Of a stretch of DNA of 64,000 bases, positions 32,830 through 43,300 are shown one piece after another (the first letter of the stretch is position 1; every line of letters starts with the position of its first letter). The notes below the pieces were generated by a model. That model was not told where the DNA came from, made no database searches, and saw only the letters and a list, made by a program, of their open reading frames with translations. This DNA is from Nannobrachium achirus. Its lineage: Eukaryota; Chordata; Actinopteri; Myctophiformes; Myctophidae. Location: NCBI GenBank assembly GCA_963921795.1, contig OY997653.1:63331214-63395213 (forward strand), written 5' to 3'. Position numbers and translations under genes: made by a program.

Positions 32830-33212
32830 GCGAGTTTCTAAATTCTAGGAGAGCAAAGGCAAAACCACGCCCCGGACTCATTTTTGAAGCTTGTGATTGG
32901 CTGAACCGGACGTAGGGAGCGCTCCGTTGTAGTCACTTGGACCGCGCGAGGTGCACCAAACGTTGCGTTTATCGTGCGCTTGCCCAGGCCTTACGGCCTG
33001 GGCATAAATATAACGATTGCATTCACCACGGCTTCGTAACTCGCGGCCCTGGCCTGCTCTTCGCGGCCACTCGCGCCTGCGGCGCTCGGGGGCGAAGAGC
33101 AGGACCAAGGACCGCTGGCCTTCGCGCCGCTTGCAATGTCGTGGACAGTAACTGAATGTCGTTGAAAACGAGTGCTCCTTGCCTGCGCTCTCCTAGAATT
33201 TAGAAACTCGCG
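32830..33212. mobile_element. Inverted-repeat element with 8-bp TSD, hairpin-filled
   Basis: The ends are GCGAGTTTCTAAATTCTAGG and CCTAGAATTTAGAAACTCGC. TCCTGTAA flanks it at 32822-32829 and 33213-33220. The GC-rich interior contains GCCCAGGCC-TTAC-GGCCTGGGC (32982-33003) and CCTGCTCTTCGC paired with GCGAAGAGCAGG. It abuts the end of the hAT MITE at 32821. No protein signature. Confidence 0.82.
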
Positions 33213-33556
33213 TCCTGTAAGGACTGCAGATAGACGTTAGCTTCCACCCTCCGCCTGACCTCCTGACCTCCTGACCTCCTGACCTCCTGTAAGCCCATGG
33301 CAGTCCAGTCAGCTCCTCACAGATTTAGGCTTGTATAAAGGTGCACGGCGAGGGCAGCAAATGTGTAACGTTTTTGTCTTGGTGTTTACTGGAACACATC
33401 GTTGTTGTCGGGCAGAAAACTCTCATCTTTTTTTCTGTAAATGAACGACCGCTCACTTCACAGTAGGTGTGATTTTCTTTGCTTTTTTTTTTTTTGCTTT
33501 TTTATCCTGTTTCTCTGTCCGGTTTCCACCGAACAAAGACAAAATAAAACATACTG
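33213..33556. other. No gene; small 10-bp tandem at 33252-33294
   Basis: CTCCTGAC repeats four times. A poly-T stretch lies at 33483-33496. Otherwise unassigned. Confidence 0.55.
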
Positions 33557-34101
33557 TTAACTCATTGACTGCCACCATTAAAAGTGAACTATCAAGCTAG
33601 GTTGCCAAGCATTTCTTGATTTCTTACCATGTTTACCATTTTTTTTTAAATTCTGTCTAATGATGACTATGTCATGCCATGGCCCAGATGAAAGAAGATA
33701 ACTTCTAGTTTCCACAGAAAAAATAATTATGTTTTTATCATGTACACTTCTTTAGTTATAGCCATTTGAAAACCCTTGTTTCACCAAAACCAAGCCCTCT
33801 CAGAATAACAACTGGAGAAAAATACGTTTTTGTGAATGGTCTCTTTTCAAGCAAACAACTAATTTTTTTTACTCACAGCTCTTTATTTATTACATGAGAT
33901 GCTTACTTTATGATCTGAAACAAAACAATATTTTCTTACAGTGTAATGGGCACATTGTCTGTCCGTCCGTCACACGTCACACTTTTGCACGTCACATCGT
34001 ATCTCCGCAACCGTTGCCCAGATCCATGCCAAATTTTGCACACACACTCCTTGCCTGCCAAACTACAACCTCCACCCATCAATTCTCACATGCCCCTCTT
34101 C

Positions 34102-34490
34102 TAGCGCCACCTTGAGGCCGATTCTTGCAAAACACATTTTTGGACACTGCTCCTACAAATTTTGCCCTAAAATCACGCAAATCGGTACATACTTGCTCTA
34201 CACTGATGTCATCAACATGGAGCTCTCATTTAGCGCCACCTTCAGGCCAATTTTTCAAAACACATTTTTGGACACTACTCCTACAGATTTTGCCCTAAAA
34301 TCACGCAAATCGCTACACAGTATGTCTACACTCATGTCATCAAAATGGATCTGTCCCATATAGCGCCACCATCAGGCCGATTTTTTCAAACACATTTTTG
34401 GACACTGCTCCTACAGAATTTGCCCTAAAATCACGCAAATCGGTACACAGTATGTCTACACTCATGTCATCAAAATGTGTCTGTCTATCA
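34102..34490. repeat. 129-130-bp tandem repeat, 3 copies
   Basis: Copies start at TAGCGCCACC (34102, 34231, 34361). Each contains CACATTTTTGGACACTGCTC and TTTGCCCTAAAATCACGCAA. It lies downstream of the transposase stop codon, inside the piggyBac element. Confidence 0.92.
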
Positions 34491-34784
34491 TCGACGTCGA
34501 GCACCGCTTGCATGCTCATAGTCAATCTCTGCGTGGTACCGTTCGAAACAAAGCCTCCTGTGCAAAGGCACAAGACACAGATGGCAGTAGAATGAGGTCT
34601 CACTCCTTTTCTTGTGTATTTTGCTGCAGATGTAGCAGACCCTTGTAGGGTTTCTCCTTCGTGGTCTGGGCGGTATCTTTTCAGGGACATGAGCTGACCT
34701 CCTCACAGTCCGAGAATCGGGCCAGAGGGGTTGGGTGGGTCGCGGGGTGCACCAGGCTTCGACAATGGCTTCGGTGAAGCTCAA
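34488..34784 (-). pseudogene. piggyBac transposase C-terminal fragment (zinc ribbon)
   Basis: The minus-strand frame encodes IPPRPRRRNPTRVCYICSK and then SFYCHLCLVPLHRRLCFERY with a final H. The spaced CxxC...CxxC...C...YH pattern is the cysteine-rich C-terminal ribbon of piggyBac/PGBD transposases, which contacts the terminal repeats. It is followed by about 12 residues and a stop at 34488, the expected end. Nothing of the DDE domain lies upstream: the frame begins where the inverted arm (from about 34775) starts. It is therefore a broken 3' exon. Confidence 0.72.
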
Positions 34785-35394
34785 GCCAACACAAACACAT
34801 CAACAACACAGCAACACCTCCCAGATGAAAGCATTGACAAATCAACACTCAAAATGTTATAAAAGTTTCAACATGAACTTACCTCAGTGTGATGAGGAGA
34901 GCGTTGGTGTAACACACACACAGAGAGAGAGAGACAGATAATTCCAGTGCTGTTTAGTGTCAGTAGATCAGTAATCCTATAGTTTCATTCGTGTAGTTTT
35001 CTTTTTCTTTTTTCGTTGTTTGTGAGCGGGTTTCATGCCCTCACCGCGGAAGCCTAAGGCCCCGGCCGGGCACAGCAAGCGCCCGACGGCTAGCCATGGT
35101 TCACCGGTCGCCTCTAGTTCTGGTTCCCGTCGCGAACCAGCCCGATCCTGCCCTGGACGCGGGCGAGGTAGAGGGGCTAGAGGGCCTCCATCGAACCCCG
35201 GTCCTGGTCAGACCACCATGGATGCCTTTCTAATCGCCAATTTGCCCCGTCCGGAGACGGATACGGAGTACGAGACGGAGGAAGAAGAGGCGGCACCAAA
35301 ATCAAATGATGTGTACAGGTCCGTGTCCGAGGACTTCTCCGATGCAGATGATGTCATCGGCAGCACTGGTGATGGAAGTGCTTCCATCACCAGT

Positions 35395-35705
<311 letters not shown>

Positions 35706-35783
35706 CCTTGATCAGCTTCTGAAAACGCATACCAAAATAAAATAAATGATTTACTCCTCAAATTGAATGAAAAGTTCTGTTTC

Positions 35784-35784
<1 letters not shown>

Positions 35785-35852
<68 letters not shown>
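35785..35852. repeat. (TG)n microsatellite
   Basis: A TG run interrupts the minus-strand transposase remnant. To its right (35935-35990) lies the complement of the [16 protein letters not shown] coding segment. Confidence 0.95.
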
Positions 35853-36169
35853 ACGCGCGCAATGTGTGCTGCATGTGCACAACTTACGCGCAAAGAAAGA
35901 GTCATCTTTGCTCTCCGGGGGGTGCCACTCAAAATCACCAGTGCTGCCGATGACATCATCTGCATCGGAGAGGAGAAGTCCTCGGACACGGACCTTGAAT
36001 TTGATTGAGTGAATAATTTAGCGAAAGTTAGCTCAGGAAAGTAGGCTACGAAGTGATGCGCTGTGAACTTGCACTGACTGCTATCTGCTGTTTTTGAATG
36101 GATCAATGATATGGATTAGGATAATACATACATCTCACTCTGGGACTGGGAGAGATAGTGAGTCTCGAT

Positions 36170-36575
36170 ATTATCTCTCGGCGACATGGGCATGGCAGAG
36201 CGTTCTTCGCGTGGCCTCAATCCGGTGTTTGGGACGGCGAGCCACCGATTCCGGCGTGAGGAGTGCGGGCAGTGGAGCCGTGTCTGCCCGCGGTGTGTGT
36301 TGTTGGGACGGCGACGCCGCCTCTTCTTCCTCCGTCTCGTACTCCGTATCCGTCTCCGGACGGGGCAAATTGGCGATTAGAAAGGAATCCATGGTGGTCT
36401 GACCAGGACCGGGGTTCGATGGAGGCCCTCTAGCCCCTCTACCTCGCCCGCGTTCAGTGCAGGATCGGGCTGGTTCGCGACGGGAACCAGAACCAGAGGC
36501 GACCGGCGAACCATGGCTAGCCGTCGGGCGCTTGCTGCGCCCGGCCGGGGCCTTAGGCTTCCGCGGTGTGGGCAT
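36170..36575 (-). pseudogene. piggyBac element N-terminal coding segment
   Basis: The minus-strand frame starts MPTPRKPKAPAGRSKRPTAS and reaches LPRPETDTEYETEEEEAA. It then diverges from the plus-strand copy into SPSQQHTPRADTAPLPALLT. The orientation agrees with the C-terminal fragment at 34488-34784, so this is probably the original 5' coding part. It runs into AAERV-like chance sequence before a stop, with later coding pieces at 35930-36008 separated by microsatellite DNA. The match with the plus-strand arm extends upstream through the 5' region to about 36825, which includes a GGTAAGTTC donor-like site near 36724. Confidence 0.5.
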
Positions 36576-37365
36576 GAAACCCGCTCACAAACAACGAAAA
36601 AAGAAAACTACACGAATGAAACTATAGGATTACTGATCTACTGGACACTAAACGGCACTGGAATTATCTGTCTGTCTCTCTCTCTGTATGTGTGTGTTAC
36701 ACCAACGCTCTCCTCCTCACACTGAGGTAAGTTCATGTTGAAACTTTTATAACATTTTGAGTGTTGATTTGTGAATGCTTTCATCGGGGAGGTGTTGCTG
36801 TGTTGTTGATGTGTTTGTGTTGGCTTGTTTTGGTATAGAGAGGCCTGAGAGGCCGGGCGGTTGCTACGAGGCTCTGATGTAGCCATTGTTGTCTTGCTGT
36901 TTTGGTAAACTTTTGTTGTAGAGACTTTGAACTTTTTTGCGTGTATATGGAGCTGTGTGTGGGTTAGGGTGACTCAGTGCAGCAGGTCACAGCTTTTCAA
37001 GTGAAAATGTTTTTGATTCATGCAGAATGGTCTGCTTGAAGATCTGCTTGTTTTGTTTTCATTGTCTGACACCACCACTGCTGCGGCCGCGCCGCACTGT
37101 GTCGGCGGAGCCGTGTCCTGATAAATGAGTTCACTTTGGGTTCATGGGGAGGTCGATTTCTCCTTTGTTTTCAAACAAGCTGACTTTGATGTGTGATTTT
37201 TAACCACCCTTTTATCATAGCAACATGACATTTTGTCACAGGCTAGGGGAAAGTGTACTTTTGCATAAACCTTGAAAACAGCCCCAACTCGTGAAACTCG
37301 GGCGTCGCAGCCTCAGACAATGGAAAAAACTCGGGGAACTCGTGGCGGCGCAGTCAATGAGTTAA

Positions 37366-37498
37366 TCTGCAGGAAATGTTGAACATGTATTTTTGGTAAA
37401 ATAAGAGAAATAAGAGTCGACACACTAGTTGTCGTAACGTTTTGAGCGAAACCAGTTCTTCGTCAGACCTTTGCAAAACAGTGCAGACACAGACAATG
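37366..37498. other. Short unassigned gap between elements
   Basis: Contains AACGTTTTGAGCGAAACCAG, a word seen in dispersed animal repeats. No boundary found. Confidence 0.4.
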
Positions 37499-38221
37499 TT
37501 GGGTTTCCCAAAGCGATCATTAACCATCGTAGCTCACGCATGGTCGTAGAGACCAAGCCCTGACCGTCATGTTTCCGTGTTTACATGGGTTCGGGCAGAG
37601 CGACTTATTGAGCCCCCTACAACTACACCAACATTCAGGTTTCACAAACAAAGTGCTCCATAAACGGCCATTGTCTTATTTTGAAGGCCAGAAGTCCATA
37701 GCGTAAACACTTCCGGTCTGACGTCATCGCGTCATTCACAGGAAGCGATCGTCCTCCACATGGTGTTGTGTAATGGCGGACCGGAGCTTTTATACATGTG
37801 TAATATAAGCGAGCATCTGCCTCCATCTTCGCTTCTAAAGTGTAGTTTTGAGATAATGGACATTAAAGATGAGATCCCTGCCTCAATGTTATGGGATTAC
37901 TATTTTGTGCTCGTGGATCCGTGATGATGAGAAATCAGCGACGGATTTCGGCTCGGGACGTTCCGCCATTGTATCCGGTAATATAACCGTAATATAACTG
38001 GAGGATACGGATAATTATAGAACGCCGTACCGTATTTAGACAGGAGTGAGACTTTATTAAGCACTTTGTTTGTGAAACCTGAATGTTGGTGTAGTTGTAG
38101 GGGGCTAAATACTTCGCTCTGCCCGATCCCATGTAAACCCGGAAACATGCCGGTCGGGGCTTGGTCTCTACGACCATGCGTGAGCTACGAAGGGCTAAAA
38201 TCGCTTTGGGAAACCCGACCA
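37499..38221. mobile_element. Long-TIR MITE with GGGTTTCCCAAAGCG ends
   Basis: The left arm 37501-37660 (GGGTTTCCCAAAGCGAT, CGTAGCTCACGCATGGTCGT, AACATTCAGGTTTCACAAAC) pairs with the right arm 38060-38220, about 150 bp each. A candidate duplication CAATG lies just outside (about 37491 and 38219). The middle has CCGGTCTGACGTCATCGCGT. Superfamily uncertain; PIF/Harbinger is possible. Confidence 0.78.
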
Positions 38222-38634
38222 ATGACTGTCTTTCTCTCTCTCTCTCTCTCCCCTCAATCTTTCTTCCCCCCCACCCCAGCTTGTGCGCCTGCTGTGAGCA
38301 GCCTCTCTACTAGGAACTAGTGAGTGGAGTCAGTGGACAAACAACTCGACCGACGACCGCCCTAAAATACCGTTGCTTTCAGTTGATATGTGGAGGAGGA
38401 AGCAGTGCAGTCAGAGTCTCCAGGCATAAAAGGTGTCAAAACAGAGTGAGAAAAACATGGACCTTCGATGGTTCACAGAACGAGGTCAGCAGCCAGAAAC
38501 ATCTCAGCTGTGGATTCCTTTTCATTAGTCAGTGCCGTTTCCACACAAAACAACAGGATATCTGAAACACTCGCCGGTGGGCACGAACCACACTCCCGCT
38601 CGAGTCCTTTCCTCCACGCGGCCTCCCCTGCAAT
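38222..38634. other. No confirmed gene; weak acceptor-like site at 38280
   Basis: (CT)n at 38229-38250, then CCCCCCCACCCCAG ending at 38279. A short open stretch follows, with TAG stops in all frames by 38322. It could be a tiny terminal exon but has no independent support. Confidence 0.3.
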
Positions 38635-39195
38635 CAGGGACGTGCTGGGCCCCTGATTCAGCCCGGGAAAAAGAGTTGGAGAGGCCCTCATTGCGCGCTA
38701 TAGAGAGAGATCTCTCTCTATAGCGCTGCTGCTACTCTAAGATTTGCCATTTCAGATCATGACAAGTGACAAGCCAGTGGGCCAATTACTGTACATGAGT
38801 TATATTTCGTCGTTGTCGGGTGGAAACCTTGATGTCCAAAACCGTTTGTTTTGTATTTATCATTTTAAAAATGATTTAAACTAGTGAAAACAGCCGATCT
38901 ACAAGCACACAACGCCTCGCACCGCGAGGCGTTGTGTGCTTGTAGATCGGCTGTTTTCACTACTTTTGTGCAACGGTCTTATATGATGAAGCAGGGCTTT
39001 GCTTTGCGAAAAGAATTATAAATTTGAAACTTGGAGATACAAGGTTTCTGCCCCACAGTGACGATTTACATTGTTGGCCGCCCAGCCCCCAAAATGGAAC
39101 GAAGGCCGACATTTTATTTCTCCTAATGGACCGGCCGGGAATGAACCGGCCGTTCGGGAGTTGTCCCGCTTTTCCCAATGGCCAGCACGTCCCTG
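38635..39195 (+). mobile_element. hAT MITE with perfect 8-bp TSD and 39-bp-arm hairpin
   Basis: The ends are CAGGGACGTGCTGGGCCCC and GGCCAGCACGTCCCTG. CCTGCAAT flanks it at 38627-38634 and 39196-39203. It is homologous along its length to 15770-16292. Internally it contains a whole TCGTC-type segment (TTTCGTCGTTGTCGGGTGG ... CCCCACAGTGACGA), so it seems to be a hAT element that acquired another MITE and then amplified as a unit. Confidence 0.92.
38882..38962. repeat. Perfect hairpin, 39-bp arms, 3-nt loop
   Basis: The arm TAGTGAAAACAGCCGATCTA continues with CAAGCACACAACGCCTCGC. An ACC loop follows, then the exact complement. It is the cleanest example of the GATCTACAAGC hairpin with the ACGCCTCGC inner stem. 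Confidence 0.96.
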
Positions 39196-39740
39196 CCTGC
39201 AATAACAGTGGAGTAAAAGCAGCATTGTATTGTAGTATCGCTGGTGTTGGTCCACTGTGTTTCATCAAGTTCAGAGTCAACACTGCCTGGGGATAGACCC
39301 ACCCTATTCACGGCCCGCCCACGCACGCGCACTCAGCCAATTTCTCTGCAACTTCCTGTTGCTGACGTCAGCTTTGGAGGGTAAAATAACACAGAAAGTG
39401 CTGGACTTAAAGCCAACAAATCATTATTTCGAACGGTAAAGTAAATTATAACGCTTTGTGCCTTTTACTATCTTGTTTTCTTGATCATGCTAGCCGTATT
39501 TTATACATTACTAATTTGCGTTAACTCTATGGGATATTAGTAGTTTTTCCCCTTCAACCGTGACGTCAGCACCAGGAAGTTGCGTAACGTGAATTCGGTC
39601 AATTCTAGAGCACTTTTGTGCTACCGTAGGTTGACACGCTTTACGTTGATGATGATTTCCTTTAGCCAATGGCGCTCAATGTGTTAAGAAAGTTTATTTA
39701 ACCCATTAAGACCTGGAAGGCATTATTACTGTAAACATTA
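39196..39740. other. No recognisable feature
   Basis: About 540 bp. TGACGTCAGC words at 39364 and 39561 are in opposite surroundings (AACTTCCTG upstream, AGGAAGTT downstream), hinting at an old inverted repeat of about 220 bp. Confidence 0.45.
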
Positions 39741-40350
39741 TATTATGCTTTAACTATTGAAAAATAGCAGATATAATTTAGATACAAGCTCACAGCACAG
39801 CACCGAGTGCACTCGGTGAGCTTGTATATCTGCAATTCATTTTATTGCGACCGTAAGTCGCAATTTACTGTCAGATCCGGCACAGCTTGTCCGTATGTAT
39901 ACGTGTAACGCCTGACACTGTGGTTCCCCTGACACATCACTGTGACATCACAGATGACATCACAGGTGATGTCAGATACTCAGAGCAGAGATCTCCATAT
40001 ATGGGCATAAAAGGGATTATATGCCAGATGATGCCCTGTTAGAGAGATCCCTGTGATGCCAGGGGGAACAAATCCCGTTTATGCCCATATATGGAGATCC
40101 CTAATGATGTCATCGATATACATCACTGGCCAGATGGCCAAGACATGGTGTGACCTCGCTTGTCGCCCTGAAGCATCTTCCAGGTAGTTAAAGCATGAAA
40201 TAATGTTTAACATGCTTCCAGGTCTGAGCCGCTCTGTAACGACCGGAGAACAGAAAATGTGTTTGTGATGTTTTGTATATATGTGATGTGGGGATTGACA
40301 GGCAGCTGATGTCCTCTCCTCTTCTTCCCGGTGCAGCCAGCGTACCTGCA
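39741..40350. other. Hairpin remnant, then ATGCCCATATATGG words; no gene
   Basis: 39755-39832 is a worn AGCAGATATA hairpin. 39995-40005 and 40080-40100 hold CCATATATGGGCATAAAAGG and its complement, an inverted pair of the word also seen near 23590. 40315-40336 ends TTCTTCCCGGTGCAG, a fair splice-acceptor look-alike just before the next array. Confidence 0.5.
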
Positions 40351-43300
40351 CTGAATCTTTTAGTGGTACCGAGTACTGGACCGTGGTGCCCACCCCCTCG
40401 CTGAATCCTTTAGTGGTACCGAGTACTGGACCGTGGTGCCCACCCCCTCGCTGAATCCTTTAGTGGTACCGAGTACTGGACCGTGGTGCCCACCCCCTCG
40501 CTGAATCCTTTAGTGGTACCGAGTACTGGACCGTGGTGCCCACCCCCTCGCTGAATCTTTTAGTGGTACCGAGTACTGGACCGTGGTGCCCACCCCCTCG
40601 CTGAATCCTTTAGTGGTACCGAGTACTGGACCGTGGTGCCCACCCCCTCGCTGAATCTTTTAGTGGTACCGAGTACTGGACCGTGGTGCCCACCCCCTCG
40701 CTGAATCCTTTAGTGGTACCGAGTACTGGACCGTGGTGCCCACCCCCTCGCTGAATCCTTTAGTGGTACCGAGTACTGGACCGTGGTGCCCACCCCCTCG
40801 CTGAATCCTTTAGTGGTACAGAGTACTGGACCGTGGTGCCCACCCCCTCGCTGAATCCTTTAGTGGTACAGAGTACTGGACCGTGGTGCCCACCCCCTCG
40901 CTGAATCCTTTAGTGGTACCGAGTACTGGACCGTGGTGCCCACCCCCTCGCTGAATCCTTTAGTGGTACAGAGTACTGGACCGTGGTGCCCACCCCCTCG
41001 CTGAATCCTTTAGTGGTACCGAGTACTGGACCGTGGTGCCCACCCCCTCGCTGAATCCTTTAGTGGTACCGAGTACTGGACCGTGGTGCCCACCCCCTCG
41101 CTGAATCTTTTAGTGGTACCGAGTACTGGACCGTGGTGCCCACCCCCTCGCTGAATCCTTTAGTGGTACCGAGTACTGGACCGTGGTGCCCACCCCCTCG
41201 CTGAATCCTTTAGTGGTACCGAGTACTGGACCGTGGTGCCCACCCCCTCGCTGAATCCTTTAGTGGTACCGAGTACTGGACCGTGGTGCCCACCCCCTCG
41301 CTGAATCTTTTAGTGGTACCGAGTACTGGACCGTGGTGCCCACCCCCTCGCTGAATCCTTTAGTGGTACCGAGTACTGGACCGTGGTGCCCACCCCCTCG
41401 CTGAATCCTTTAGTGGTACCGAGTACTGGACCGTGGTGCCCACCCCCTCGCTGAATCCTTTAGTGGTACCGAGTACTGGACCGTGGTGCCCACCCCCTCG
41501 CTGAATCCTTTAGTGGTACCGAGTACTGGACCGTGGTGCCCACCCCCTCGCTGAATCCTTTAGTGGTACCGAGTACTGGACCGTGGTGCCCACCCCCTCG
41601 CTGAATCCTTTAGTGGTACCGAGTACTGGACCGTGGTGCCCACCCCCTCGCTGAATCCTTTAGTGGTACCGAGTACTGGACCGTGGTGCCCACCCCCTCG
41701 CTGAATCCTTTAGTGGTACCGAGTACTGGACCGTGGTGCCCACCCCCTCGCTGAATCCTTTAGTGGTACCGAGTACTGGACCGTGGTGCCCACCCCCTCG
41801 CTGAATCCTTTAGTGGTACCGAGTACTGGACCGTGGTGCCCACCCCCTCGCTGAATCCTTTAGTGGTACCGAGTACTGGACCGTGGTGCCCACCCCCTCG
41901 CTGAATCCTTTAGTGGTACAGAGTACTGGACCGTGGTGCCCACCCCCTCGCTGAATCCTTTAGTGGTACAGAGTACTGGACCGTGGTGCCCACCCCCTCG
42001 CTGAATCCTTTAGTGGTACAGAGTACTGGACCGTGGTGCCCACCCCCTCGCTGAATCCTTTAGTGGTACCGAGTACTGGACCGTGGTGCCCACCCCCTCG
42101 CTGAATCCTTTAGTGGTACAGAGTACTGGACCGTGGTGCCCACCCCCTCGCTGAATCCTTTAGTGGTACCGAGTACTGGACCGTGGTGCCCACCCCCTCG
42201 CTGAATCCTTTAGTGGTACCGAGTACTGGACCGTGGTGCCCACCCCCTCGCTGAATCTTTTAGTGGTACCGAGTACTGGACCGTGGTGCCCACCCCCTCG
42301 CTGAATCCTTTAGTGGTACCGAGTACTGGACCGTGGTGCCCACCCCCTCGCTGAATCCTTTAGTGGTACCGAGTACTGGACCGTGGTGCCCACCCCCTCG
42401 CTGAATCCTTTAGTGGTACCGAGTACTGGACCGTGGTGCCCACCCCCTCGCTGAATCCTTTAGTGGTACCGAGTACTGGACCGTGGTGCCCACCCCCTCG
42501 CTGAATCTTTTAGTGGTACCGAGTACTGGACCGTGGTGCCCACCCCCTCGCTGAATCCTTTAGTGGTACCGAGTACTGGACCGTGGTGCCCACCCCCTCG
42601 CTGAATCCTTTAGTGGTACCGAGTACTGGACCGTGGTGCCCACCCCCTCGCTGAATCCTTTAGTGGTACAGAGTACTGGACCGTGGTGCCCACCCCCTCG
42701 CTGAATCCTTTAGTGGTACAGAGTACTGGACCGTGGTGCCCACCCCCTCGCTGAATCCTTTAGTGGTACCGAGTACTGGACCGTGGTGCCCACCCCCTCG
42801 CTGAATCCTTTAGTGGTACCGAGTACTGGACCGTGGTGCCCACCCCCTCGCTGAATCTTTTAGTGGTACCGAGTACTGGACCGTGGTGCCCACCCCCTCG
42901 CTGAATCCTTTAGTGGTACCGAGTACTGGACCGTGGTGCCCACCCCCTCGCTGAATCCTTTAGTGGTACCGAGTACTGGACCGTGGTGCCCACCCCCTCG
43001 CTGAATCCTTTAGTGGTACAGAGTACTGGACCGTGGTGCCCACCCCCTCGCTGAATCCTTTAGTGGTACAGAGTACTGGACCGTGGTGCCCACCCCCTCG
43101 CTGAATCTTTTAGTGGTACCGAGTACTGGACCGTGGTGCCCACCCCCTCGCTGAATCCTTTAGTGGTACCGAGTACTGGACCGTGGTGCCCACCCCCTCG
43201 CTGAATCCTTTAGTGGTACAGAGTACTGGACCGTGGTGCCCACCCCCTCGCTGAATCCTTTAGTGGTACCGAGTACTGGACCGTGGTGCCCACCCCCTCG

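Noticed and set aside
32878..33155. Overlapping 72-76-codon GC-rich frames
   Set aside because: They sit in the hairpin-rich core of an inverted-repeat element and mirror each other.
38280..38321. Tiny terminal exon after a CCCCAG acceptor
   Set aside because: Too short, stops in all frames, pyrimidine tract is a microsatellite; kept only as a remark.
40079..40393. 104-codon minus-strand frame before the 50-bp array
   Set aside because: It runs into the array, has no recognisable motif and overlaps repeat words; chance is more likely.
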